Part shown: positions 39,701 through 44,879 of the stretch, piece after piece
How positions within the stretch are numbered: position 1 is the first letter of the stretch
Layout of the letters: each line of letters opens with the position of its first letter
Origin: Charina bottae
Lineage: Eukaryota; Chordata; Lepidosauria; Squamata; Charinaidae
Reading direction: 5' to 3'
Length of the DNA: 64,000 nt
Assembly: GCA_023362775.1 (NCBI GenBank)
Contig: JALMGJ010000008.1
Coordinates: 24,256,501-24,320,500, forward strand
Notes under the pieces: generated by a model
What the model saw: the letters and a program-made list of their open reading frames with translations, nothing else
Databases searched by the model: none
Told to the model about the DNA's origin: nothing
Translations under genes and position numbers: made by a program

Positions 39701-42700
39701 ACCATAGAGCTCCTGAGCATAATAAGAGTTTAAACTAGGAAGTATTAGCAAGCAAACAGGCATATAGCATAGCTTCAACTCTGTATTACCAGTTAGGCTT
39801 CAAGAGGAAGTTGGTCAGACAGCTAGAGCTAGCTGAAGGTTGTGGTTTTGCATTTGACAGGTATGGCACGGTGTCTCTATTTTTGTCTTTAGGCTTTTTT
39901 GGCCAGTGCTATGGCTTATATAATGTATGAGCTGCCTTTTACTGAAAGGAAGTTTCCCATTTTTTAAATTAATATGTGATGGCCAGAAATGTGTTTACAT
40001 TTATAGCTTTGCATGTGAAAAGCTGATTCTTGTTGGAGATCCTAAGCAGCTACCACCTACCATTCAAGGGTCTGAAAGTGCACATGACAGTGGTTTGGAA
40101 CAAACTCTCTTTGATCGACTCTGTTTGATGGTGCGTACTTCTTATATCTATAAACACATACTTGTTTTTTTTAAAAAAAACTTACTTAGAGCCTCTGGAG
40201 CGAGGCAGTTTAAAAATCTTCTAAATACACACATACATAGCAAAATGTTGCTTTCTTAATGTTATACGCCCTACTTTTTTTGAAAATATTTAGTACATAC
40301 TTCAGTTAGTAGATATTTCAGTATGGAATACATGTGACAGATCTGATGTCCATTATGAATAGGCATTCATGTAGAAGAATATCATAAGGGCTGGATAACT
40401 ATCAACTATCTTCCCTGAAAGTTCTTCCACAAAGAAGTAGTGGTGCAGTTAGAACAAATGCTTCTATTGGAATATTTCTAAAAATCACTCCAAAGAAGAA
40501 TAAATCACATTTTACAGAATTCCTGAATCAGGCAGGATCTGTTACAGTATCTGGGTTGAATCAGTAATGCCAGTATATCATTTTCACAAATATTAGTGCT
40601 GCTTTAATTTTTGAAAATGTTTTTATCAAATAGCATTCCTTCTCTGAGCCTTTAACGTAAGATATACCGTAGCCCACAAGCTTGGCATATTTGGTCATAT
40701 TTGTAGATAAGATGAAACTATTATGTATTTTTTTCTAAGGGTTGGTTTGGCAATTTCTTCTTCCTTTATTAAAATAGAAAAAGTACAAATACATTCCAAA
40801 TGTTGCTAATTAATAATCTCATTTGACAAGACAGTTGCTGCAAGGAAAATATGATTCACAAATTAAAAATAAGAAAAAAAGAAATAGTATGTAAATATAT
40901 TTAGAAAAAACAACACAAAGGCATATGACCAAATTACCTTCTTTGTTGAAAGAAAACCAGTTTAAACATGGTAAAGAAGAACAATCCACCCTTCAAGTTT
41001 AAAAACAATTATCTCAGTTCTCCATAGGTATGGATGAAGTGTCTATAACTCTTGGTATTCTGAAACATTTTATAAACCAGGAAGACAGGTATGTCTTTCA
41101 CAAGTAACAAGCATGTCGAGTTATGCTAATAATCCTATTTATTTCAGACCAAGTGTGATGATAGCATGACAGCCCCAAAACTATGAATTAATATTCCAGT
41201 TCGTGACAACAAGGATTTTATAACCAATTCTTATTACATATTTTCTGAAATAATCAGTGTAAAATAAAAGGGCTGTTTCTTATAACCACTTCTGTCAACC
41301 CTTTTCTGTAATGACACAATTGTCTGAAATCTCTCTCAGATAAAATTCCTAAGCCTTTTGAATGATTGGATTTAAATTTTAAAAAAATTAGAATACTTGC
41401 CGCGTGATACAAAAGGGTTAGAAGATATTTCCAGCTTACTGTATATTTTAATAACTGTCCTATCCTATTATCCTTATCTTGTTGAACATATTATTTACAA
41501 CTATAAGTCTAGCATAAAAAGAAATCTCAACATAGAATTAAATTTGTTATGCAGTAAGAGTTTATGTATGTTACAGCATTAGTTATAATAGGGTTTAACA
41601 GTGCCTTCAGTTTTTTTTTTCTCCTTGCTATAACCATAGGGCTATGGGCCTATATTACTTAGGACCCAGTATCGTTGTCACCCTGTTATTGCTGCTATAA
41701 CCAATGAACTATTTTATAAAGGAATTATGTTGAATGGAATTTCTGAAACAGATCGAAGTCCTCTCATGGACTGGCTACCAACATTGTGTTTTTATAATGT
41801 TAATGGATCAGAACAAGTAAGTATTACATTAATTGAAGATAATGGTTTAAGATTAAGAATTTATGGTCTCAGTTCTCATGTTCTTTTGTGACCAAATTGT
41901 TTAGGGCTGAAATTGAATAAGGTGCATACATGAAATAATTGGGTCCTGAGCATAACATATCCATGGAGCTTCTTCATTTTATAAACCCATACACTCATGG
42001 CTAAAACAGTTAATCCATACGAGTGAGCCTCTTCCCACAGCATGTACTTCTCTCAATCCCAGTTGATTGAGCATTCCAGTGGCAACCATATGAGAAATCT
42101 AACTTGATAATTAGTCTTAAGTTAATAGTACTACATTTCATTATTCCACCAAACAAATTAGTTAACATATTACTGCCTTTTTTCCCCAGTTATATACTGT
42201 AACTTCAAATCTGCTCTGTTTTCTAGATTGAGACAGACAACAGTTTCCACAATATGGCAGAATCTTTTTTCATTGTCAAATTAATACAGTCTCTGATTGC
42301 CAGCGGAGTAGATGGATCTATGATTGGGGTAATAACCCTCTACAAATCCCAAATGAGTAAGGTATGTTTTAATCATCAAAACAATTCCAATGCAGTATTT
42401 TTCAGGATAGCATTAAGTCTAAATTTTAATTTGATGTTTTTCAAACAAGGAATCCTCAGCTTCATTATGACTTAATTTGCCTTAATACTCTTTAAACTAA
42501 TTGGGAATTATTGGAAATGATCATGTTTCAAATACATTATTAATTAAAAACCAAAAATGTGTATTTCAGTAATGGGATGGTTTGCCTCAATTTTGGATGT
42601 ACTGTTTCTCTTTAATTAGAAAAGTCATGTGTATACCTAACTGTAAAGAATTTTCATTGATATTTGTGTTTTTCAAATCTTTTTTTTAATCAACCTGTTC

Positions 42701-43611
42701 TGATATTTTAAGAGCATATATCAGTACCCATAATTTTATTTCATTCAGTCGTATACAAAGCTGTAAAATGTCAGGGACTTCTGTGTTTGCAGATCCGTAA
42801 CTTGTTTGGTGCTGTACACACGGATGCTGCCCAAATAAAGACTGTCCAGGTGTCTACTGTTGATGCTTTTCAGGGAGCAGAGAAAGAAATAATTGTTTTA
42901 TCTTGTGTAAGGACGAGACAAGTTGGCTTCATAGATTCAGAAAAGCGAGTGAATGTGGCTCTGACAAGAGGAAAGAGACATTTATTGATAGTAGGAAATC
43001 TAAACTGTTTAAGAAAGAACAAATTGTGGGGAAGTGTTATTCAGCACTGCACAGGTAAAATAAGATATTTTAAAATATAAATTATTCATGTATTCATTCA
43101 TTGTACTTATAGTCTGCCTGTTCTTTGAAACACAAGGCAGTGGGGGCGGGGGGGAAGGTCCCTCCAATATTATTTTTGCAATAACAGTCTTTTGAAGTAG
43201 GCTGATTAGGAAGAGAATGACTGGCCCAAAATCTCTAGGAGAGTTCTGTGATCCACTGGAGATTTGAACCAAGGCCTCTCTGGTCAAGGTGATACCTTTA
43301 CAACTTTAAACTGGCTCTCTTTAAAGTCATTTCTATATCAAGCTTGGGTGAGCAGAATTATCATATGGTTCTTTGTATCTAGGCCAGTGTGTTTAAAATA
43401 TATTATTAAAATTAAAATTGAACTGTTAATATATAAACATACTATTCTGCTATTTATAGGGAGAAAGAATGGATTACAACATGGTAGCCAATGTGAGCAG
43501 CAACTGAATGATATCATTAAATCTTATTTCACAAGGAAGGCAGAAGAAGAAATCAACATGGAAAAGGAAAAATCTAAAAATGAATCACTTTCACAAAAAA
43601 CAAACACATAA
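10080..43611 (+). CDS. ZGRF1: ZGRF1, GRF zinc-finger helicase, complete coding sequence in 27 exons
   Basis: ZGRF1 (C4orf21) is a nuclear 5'-3' DNA helicase that acts with RAD51 in recombination repair of crosslinks and stalled forks. Coding exons: 10135-10155, 10281-10361, 10449-10505, 13301-13477, 14719-16306, 18686-18762, 20507-20692, 21083-21188, 21272-21375, 22321-22468, 23330-23976, 24935-25067, 27384-27559, 28399-28586, 29764-29903, 31742-31888, 32726-32840, 33987-34243, 34625-34784, 35837-35914, 37449-37596, 38693-38820, 40007-40130, 41640-41816, 42227-42361, 42793-43054, 43460-43611. They total 5,712 nt, i.e. 1,903 residues (human about 2,100). Every junction is GT-AG and keeps phase, with no stop. 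Domains: DUF2439-type 1-110; poorly conserved middle 113-1064; GRF zinc finger C1149, H1151, C1174, C1182; helicase about 1380-1855 with Walker A 1450-1457, DEC Walker B 1605-1607, GDPKQ 1631-1635, VDAFQG from 1789 and NVALTRGK around 1825. The shorter middle is the main difference from mammals. The acceptors of exons 7 and 10 have in-frame alternatives. Confidence 0.95.
10281..10361 (+). CDS. ZGRF1: ZGRF1 coding exon 2 (DUF2439-type domain)
   Basis: 81 nt, phase 0 to 0, residues 8-34: VLYTHQKTKKSKVWQDGILK and onward. This is the conserved start of the N-terminal DUF2439-type domain that ZGRF1 shares with fungal Dbp/Mph1-associated proteins. Confidence 0.93.
10449..10505 (+). CDS. ZGRF1: ZGRF1 coding exon 3 (DUF2439-type domain)
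   Basis: 57 nt, residues 35-53: ATLFDDKGQLLDSIFIKFQ. Phase 0 on both sides, with a GTATGT donor. Confidence 0.93.
11850..12900 (-). mobile_element. Old RTE/BovB-like LINE relic
   Basis: On the minus strand, 11858-12076 reads NLCYADDTTLIAKN, the catalytic motif of reverse transcriptase, and then LRLNRKKIKIM. Flanking sequence up to about 12900 continues as decayed LINE sequence with many stops. It lies in the ZGRF1 intron between coding exons 3 and 4. Confidence 0.65.
12064..12089. mobile_element. 26-bp insertion with 13-bp target duplication
   Basis: TAGCACAAATTAT occurs at 12051-12063 and 12090-12102. Between them are 26 bp including GGAGCCAAGATGGCGAC, which resembles the start of an L1 5' UTR (YY1-like AAGATGGCG). 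The insertion splits the reverse-transcriptase frame of the older LINE. Confidence 0.7.
13301..13477 (+). CDS. ZGRF1: ZGRF1 coding exon 4 (end of DUF2439-type domain)
   Basis: 177 nt, residues 54-112. It begins IKPGDDFESERYLITVE, the conserved end of the N-terminal domain, then turns into a polar, low-complexity linker. The donor is GTATGT. Confidence 0.93.
13620..13870. mobile_element. DNA-transposon-like repeat fragment
   Basis: It contains CCATTCGTTCAGCATTGTCG and AATGGTCATAAGTTGAGGAC, the same kind of end as the element at 39127-39435. It lies in the intron before the large ZGRF1 exon. Confidence 0.45.
14719..16306 (+). CDS. ZGRF1: ZGRF1 coding exon 5, large central exon
   Basis: 1,588 nt, residues 113-641, rich in Ser, Asn, Glu and Lys and without a recognisable fold. 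It probably forms a disordered region with short binding motifs. The acceptor is tcttccag at 14718. The donor is GTGAGT at 16307, only 14 bases before an intronic in-frame TAA, so intron retention would end the protein almost at once. Confidence 0.9.
17835..18044 (-). mobile_element. Sauria-type SINE
   Basis: Minus-strand copy: AGCCAGTTTGGTCTAATGG at the right end, the body with GTGACTTTGGGCCAGTC, and an AT-rich tail at the left. It lies in the ZGRF1 intron between coding exons 5 and 6. Confidence 0.78.
18686..18762 (+). CDS. ZGRF1: ZGRF1 coding exon 6
   Basis: 77 nt, phase 1 to 0, residues 642-667 (IKQNFAEVFCTEDVQIPCLH and onward). Supported by the acceptor tggtag, the donor GTAATC and the phase match to exons 5 and 7. 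The intron before it (16307-18685) carries a Sauria-type SINE. Confidence 0.8.
20507..20692 (+). CDS. ZGRF1: ZGRF1 coding exon 7
   Basis: 186 nt, phase 0 to 0, residues 668-729. The acceptor is uncertain: AAAG at 20506 and CAG at 20530 both keep the frame and differ by eight residues. The exon is open and ends at a GTGAAC donor. It belongs to the poorly conserved middle of the protein. Confidence 0.72.
21083..21188 (+). CDS. ZGRF1: ZGRF1 coding exon 8
   Basis: 106 nt, phase 0 to 1, residues 730-764 (PLRSRKLSEGDLSNSGTKTF and onward), with donor GTAAGT. Confidence 0.8.
21272..21375 (+). CDS. ZGRF1: ZGRF1 coding exon 9
   Basis: 104 nt, phase 1 to 0, residues 765-799. It reads LTKTGSFKPPSQIVTNSSSN and is separated from exon 8 by an 83-bp intron. 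The long inverted repeat lies in the next intron. Confidence 0.82.
21598..21629. repeat. (GA)n microsatellite
   Basis: About 30 bp of pure AG dinucleotides, directly abutting the left arm of the long inverted repeat. Confidence 0.9.
21628..22050. repeat. Long inverted repeat, 168-nt arms, 87-nt spacer
   Basis: The left arm 21628-21795 and right arm 21883-22050 are reverse complements with only about five mismatches (one dinucleotide-scale cluster near 21658 and two single changes). The spacer contains a fragment (GCCACGGTAGAGATGGGCGG), an AATA run and a small inner hairpin (AATGGTGTT/AACACCATT). It lies in the ZGRF1 intron between coding exons 9 and 10. Confidence 0.9.
22321..22468 (+). CDS. 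ZGRF1: ZGRF1 coding exon 10
   Basis: 148 nt, phase 0 to 1, residues 800-848 (LLSKQWVSSQITGCHFFPTP and onward). I chose the acceptor ttgttcag at 22320 because of its strong pyrimidine tract. CAG acceptors at 22335 and 22350 are also in frame and would shorten the exon by 5 or 10 residues. Confidence 0.78.
23330..23976 (+). CDS. ZGRF1: ZGRF1 coding exon 11
   Basis: 647 nt, phase 1 to 0, residues 849-1064: a second large exon of the disordered middle region, with several Cys and Gln-rich stretches. Acceptor ttttatag, donor GTATGT. Confidence 0.88.
24275..24420 (+). mobile_element. tRNA-derived SINE, truncated copy 3
   Basis: It has the head with A box (ATGGCTCAGTGGGTAAGACG), B box (GGTTCGAATCC) and the start of the body, but stops at AAAGCATGCAAA with no tail. 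The copy is 3'-truncated. Confidence 0.75.
24529..24881. mobile_element. hAT-type element (AGGCTGACCATA)
   Basis: 353 bp with near-perfect 8-bp duplication TGCATATG/TGCGTATG and terminal inverted repeats TAGGCTGACCATA/TATTGTCAGCCTA. The interior is GC-rich, flanked by AAAACGGGAC-type repeats. It lies 53 bp before ZGRF1 coding exon 12. Confidence 0.75.
24935..25067 (+). CDS. ZGRF1: ZGRF1 coding exon 12
   Basis: 133 nt, phase 0 to 1, residues 1065-1108. It ends RYIPVEFQSPAHYRKVFTTA, the start of the conserved C-terminal half. Its acceptor lies about 50 bp downstream of a hAT-type element, and the following intron holds the 1.7-kb L1-like insertion. Confidence 0.92.
25349..27045 (-). mobile_element. 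L1-like nonautonomous retroelement, complete copy (1.7 kb)
   Basis: A perfect 18-bp target duplication (GAGAACTCTATCAGTATT at 25331-25348 and 27046-27063) bounds the element, so both ends are intact. On the minus strand it begins GGACTTCTGGTGGGGACATG, has about 690 bp of GC-richer leader, then a short frame from 26350 (82 codons, MEDFKQTFSDFHRDLKQ and onward), then a long AT-rich noncoding part ending AACCTAATAAAATTCTTAT. There is no reverse transcriptase. It looks like an internally deleted L1 moved by an autonomous partner. It lies in the ZGRF1 intron between exons 12 and 13. Confidence 0.8.
27384..27559 (+). CDS. ZGRF1: ZGRF1 coding exon 13 (first half of GRF zinc finger)
   Basis: 176 nt, phase 1 to 0, residues 1109-1167. 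It contains DISFYTSVKEGQRENSAPLC and the first two zinc ligands (C1149, H1151), followed by KIATKLVMVRKEGRNK, as in mammalian ZGRF1. Confidence 0.94.
28284..28300. repeat. (AATG)n microsatellite
   Basis: A short run of GAATGAAT units in the intron before the GRF exon. A short CA run follows near 28333. Confidence 0.75.
28399..28586 (+). CDS. ZGRF1: ZGRF1 coding exon 14 (second half of GRF zinc finger)
   Basis: 188 nt, phase 0 to 2, residues 1168-1229. It starts GRLFYACDAAKADRCDFFKW, which carries the GRF signature, zinc ligands C1174 and C1182, and the conserved W1187. GRF fingers bind single-stranded DNA. Confidence 0.96.
29030..29726 (-). mobile_element. BovB (RTE) LINE, 5'-truncated, open reading frame intact
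   Basis: 697 bp with an 11-bp target duplication (ATATAAATTAT at 29019-29029 and 29727-29737). On the minus strand it encodes the C-terminal end of the BovB reverse-transcriptase protein over 226 codons without a stop, followed by the canonical short tail with TTGTTGTTCAG. The intact frame and clean duplication suggest a recent insertion. It lies between ZGRF1 coding exons 14 and 15. Confidence 0.93.
29764..29903 (+). CDS. ZGRF1: ZGRF1 coding exon 15
   Basis: 140 nt, phase 2 to 1, residues about 1230-1276, a basic Lys/Arg-rich segment (KTFDIQRKQFGKLKRCNIAK). A BovB copy ends only 37 bp before its acceptor. Confidence 0.9.
30090..30470 (-). mobile_element. L2-like LINE relic
   Basis: The minus strand reads HSLITTELVYCNVLSMELSL, then LQLAQNTVPRLL, a decayed version of the conserved C-terminal end of L2/CR1-type reverse transcriptase. 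It is oriented opposite to the relic to its right. Confidence 0.6.
30640..31560 (+). mobile_element. L2/CR1-like LINE relic
   Basis: Plus-strand fragments in several frames: a SPLLFNIYVKLLG-like stretch (30655-30710), a YADD-type site degraded to ADDTSNL (about 30805), NRLKLNSSKAEWLWVQEL (30903), VYSLGLFLDL (31020) and a YGLLQCALYGATLEDHLG segment (31180). It is many-stop decayed and interrupted by an ATTG microsatellite. Confidence 0.7.
30728..30770. repeat. (ATTG)n microsatellite
   Basis: About ten TTGA/ATTG units inside the L2-like relic. Confidence 0.88.
31742..31888 (+). CDS. ZGRF1: ZGRF1 coding exon 16
   Basis: 147 nt, phase 1 to 1, residues about 1277-1325. It begins DDLWVVSKTLTFEPLDTFIA and includes FFGPSSSNEVE, close to the mammalian protein. 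Confidence 0.94.
32726..32840 (+). CDS. ZGRF1: ZGRF1 coding exon 17
   Basis: 115 nt, phase 1 to 2, residues about 1326-1363 (MIVHALLVCNASTELTNLRN and onward). A hAT element begins 45 bp after its donor. Confidence 0.93.
32886..33255. mobile_element. hAT-type element of the TGTCGCGACA family, copy 2
   Basis: 370 bp with the 8-bp duplication CTGTAGAC (32878-32885, 33256-33263). It begins CAGGGCTTTCCAAACTTTT and ends TGTCGCGACACACAGTTTGG plus AAAGCTATG. The interior is CpG- and GCN-rich. It lies 45 bp downstream of ZGRF1 coding exon 17. Confidence 0.88.
33987..34243 (+). CDS. ZGRF1: ZGRF1 coding exon 18 (helicase Q-motif region)
   Basis: 257 nt, phase 2 to 1, residues about 1364-1449. It contains FQLNKDQATAVMQIGAMM, the Q-motif-like segment of UPF1-type helicases, and ends FPITIIH just before Walker A. 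Confidence 0.95.
34625..34784 (+). CDS. ZGRF1: ZGRF1 coding exon 19 (Walker A, motif Ia)
   Basis: 160 nt, phase 1 to 2, residues 1450-1502. GVFGSGKS is the ATP-binding P-loop (catalytic K1456), and VLVSSSTNVAVDRI is motif Ia. Both are intact. Confidence 0.96.
35426..35668 (+). mobile_element. Sauria-type SINE with CAGTCGCCAGGAGTC tail
   Basis: Full-length copy with a 12-bp duplication (CCCTCCTGAGCC) that overlaps the GAGCC head. After the usual body it has a longer 3' part (GGCAATGGCAAACCACTTCT, then CAGGAGTCAACACTGACTC) and an A-rich tail. It lies in the ZGRF1 intron before coding exon 20. Confidence 0.85.
35837..35914 (+). CDS. ZGRF1: ZGRF1 coding exon 20
   Basis: 78 nt, phase 2 to 2, residues about 1503-1528: LLDIGFEDFIRVGSIKKIAK, a typical segment between motifs Ia and II of this helicase family. 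Confidence 0.94.
36970..37430 (-). mobile_element. Candidate solo LTR of an endogenous retrovirus
   Basis: Read on the minus strand it starts TGTAGTGAAGAGAGTTAA, has a TATA-like CCTATAAAGTGCC, then AATAAAACTGCTTTATT as polyadenylation signal, and ends near CCTCGCTCA. No internal retroviral genes are present and the target duplication is not clear. The order of promoter, poly(A) signal and ends is that of an LTR. It ends about 18 nt before ZGRF1 coding exon 21. Confidence 0.65.
37449..37596 (+). CDS. ZGRF1: ZGRF1 coding exon 21
   Basis: 148 nt, phase 2 to 0, residues about 1529-1578 (SLHAGSGPENEQLKELFSLM, then KLGTNKASLKK). The upstream solo LTR ends about 18 nt before the acceptor, so the pyrimidine tract used here probably comes from the LTR. 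Confidence 0.94.
37870..38060 (+). mobile_element. Sauria-type SINE, 5'-truncated
   Basis: It starts within the body (ACCAGGAGACTGAGAGTTC), continues through GTCCCGCCTTAGGCATGAAA and GTGACCTTGGGCCAGTCAC, and ends in ATAATAAAGGGATAAA. Confidence 0.78.
38693..38820 (+). CDS. ZGRF1: ZGRF1 coding exon 22 (Walker B, motif II)
   Basis: 128 nt, phase 0 to 2, residues 1579-1620. VRVVGSTCAAC is motif Ic-like and VILDECSQ is Walker B (D1605, E1606), the DEC variant of the UPF1-like group. Confidence 0.96.
39127..39435. mobile_element. DNA-transposon-like repeat (GACTTACGACC type)
   Basis: GC-rich interior followed by ATTTCGAACGGTCACTGAAC and GGTTGTTAAGTGAAGACTAC. A related fragment with GTTCAGCATTGTCGTAAC and GTCATAAGTTGAGGACTCC lies at about 13770-13845. 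The family is common in squamates, but I cannot name it. Confidence 0.45.
40007..40130 (+). CDS. ZGRF1: ZGRF1 coding exon 23 (motif III)
   Basis: 124 nt, phase 2 to 0, residues 1621-1662. It contains LILVGDPKQLPPTIQG (motif III) and LEQTLFDRLCLM. Confidence 0.96.
41640..41816 (+). CDS. ZGRF1: ZGRF1 coding exon 24 (motif IIIa/IV region)
   Basis: 177 nt, phase 0 to 0, residues 1663-1721. It contains LLRTQYRCHPVI, the conserved arginine motif between the two RecA lobes. Confidence 0.96.
42227..42361 (+). CDS. ZGRF1: ZGRF1 coding exon 25 (second RecA lobe)
   Basis: 135 nt, phase 0 to 0, residues 1722-1766. It contains SMIGVITLYKSQMSK, the conserved strand of motif IV in UPF1-like helicases. Confidence 0.95.
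42793..43054 (+). CDS. ZGRF1: ZGRF1 coding exon 26 (motifs V and VI)
   Basis: 262 nt, phase 0 to 1, residues 1767-1853. VSTVDAFQGAEKEIIVLSC is motif V and VNVALTRGKRHLLIVGN is motif VI with the arginine finger (R1825). Confidence 0.97.
43460..43611 (+). CDS. ZGRF1: ZGRF1 last coding exon
   Basis: 152 nt, phase 1, residues 1854-1903 plus TAA (43609-43611). It encodes a charged Lys/Glu-rich tail (RKAEEEINMEKEKSKNE) like the mammalian C terminus. Confidence 0.92.
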
Positions 43612-43717
43612 AATATTGGATTATATCAATAGTTTCATCTTGAAAATCAAAATTAAATTACAATTTTGATATTTTTAAGTGCCACCAGTAATCCTGTTAC
43701 ATGCATTAAAGCTTTTT

Positions 43718-43723
43718 AATAAA
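43718..43723 (+). terminator. ZGRF1: ZGRF1 polyadenylation signal
   Basis: AATAAA 107 nt after the stop codon, with a second AATAAA about 13 nt further and another near 43864. The first gives a short 3' UTR. Which one is used is unknown. Confidence 0.6.
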
Positions 43724-43744
43724 GTTTAAATATAATAAATAGCT

Positions 43745-44186
43745 TTATAACAAGGTCATTTCTAATGAAAGCTAACTTACTAGGAACTGTACACTCCGTG
43801 ACAACGTATTTTTTCCTAATACGTGGCTAATTCTTGTACTGCTCTGTAAGTACCTTGGGACTAAATAAACTCAGTATTTTAAATATTTTTCATGGAGTTT
43901 TCAATAGGATGTAAATATATTCATAAATTATGTGTTATAGTTCTCACTATACAATAGATGCCTACATTCTGCAATCAATTGTGTAAGATCATTGGAAAGA
44001 AAGTCCACACTTGGCTTTTTTTACTCTTATCAACTATATCACTTAATATCACTGTGCTGGAAGGGACTCTTGAATCCATCCATTCTAACTCCCTACTTCA
44101 TGCAGGAATTCAAACTAAGCATCTCTTAAAAATAGCTATTGATCCTAAGCTAGAACACATCCAAAGGAAGGGTACCCACTAATTCT
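43745..44186. other. Noncoding, ZGRF1 3' flank
   Basis: AT-rich; contains alternative AATAAA signals (near 43864). Nothing else is recognisable before the SINE at 44187. Confidence 0.5.
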
Positions 44187-44870
44187 CTTTGGTCTAGTGG
44201 TTAAGGCAGGGCTTTCCAAACTTTTGCCATTGGTGACACACCAACAGCCGGCGTGCAAAAACCTGGAAGCGCCTGTGGCGCGCAAAAACCCAGAAGTGCC
44301 TGGAACCTAGAAGCACTGATGGCCTGCCGCCGCCGCCCCTTCGAAAGGGCAGGCTCCGGGGACCTCAAAAATGCTCTTGGTTCTGGCAGGGAGGCGAAAA
44401 GCCTCGCCGCGCGCGCATGCACATGCTGCTGGGCCGCTTCCCGCCGCACAGCTGATTGGCGCTGAGAATTTCCACCCTGCCCCCCCCCCCGTGCCGATGA
44501 GCTGTGTAGCAGGGAAGCAGCCCGGCAGCGTGCGCGCACGATTTTCGCCTCCCTGCCGGAACCGAGGGCATTTTCATCAGCGCTTCCGGGTTGTCACGCG
44601 ACACACTTGGGGCCCCCAGGCGACACAGTATTGTGTCGCGACACACAGTTTGGAAAGCCCTGGGTTGAGGTGCTAGGCTAGAAACCAGGAGACAGAGTTC
44701 TAGTCCCGCCTTAGGCATGAAAGCCGGCTGGGTGACCTTGGGCCAGTCTCTCTCAGCCCAACTCACTTCACAGGGTTGTTGTGGGGAAATAGGAGGAGGA
44801 AGGAGTATTAGGTATGTTCGCCACCTTGAGTTATTTATAAAAATAATAAAGGCAAGATAGAAAATAAAAT
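44187..44870 (+). mobile_element. Sauria-type SINE interrupted by a hAT element
   Basis: The SINE head (TTTGGTCTAGTGGTTAAGG) ends at 44206 and its body resumes at 44663 (GGTTGAGGTGCTAGGCTAG). Between them is a 456-bp hAT-type element, so the SINE is the older insertion. Confidence 0.88.
44207..44662. mobile_element. hAT-type element of the TGTCGCGACA family, copy 3 (nested)
   Basis: 456 bp; starts CAGGGCTTTCCAAACTTTT, ends TTGTGTCGCGACACACAG plus GGAAAGCCCTG. The 8-bp duplication is GGTTAAGG/GGTTGAGG (one change). The interior is very CpG-rich. Confidence 0.88.
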
Positions 44871-44879
44871 ATAAATAAA

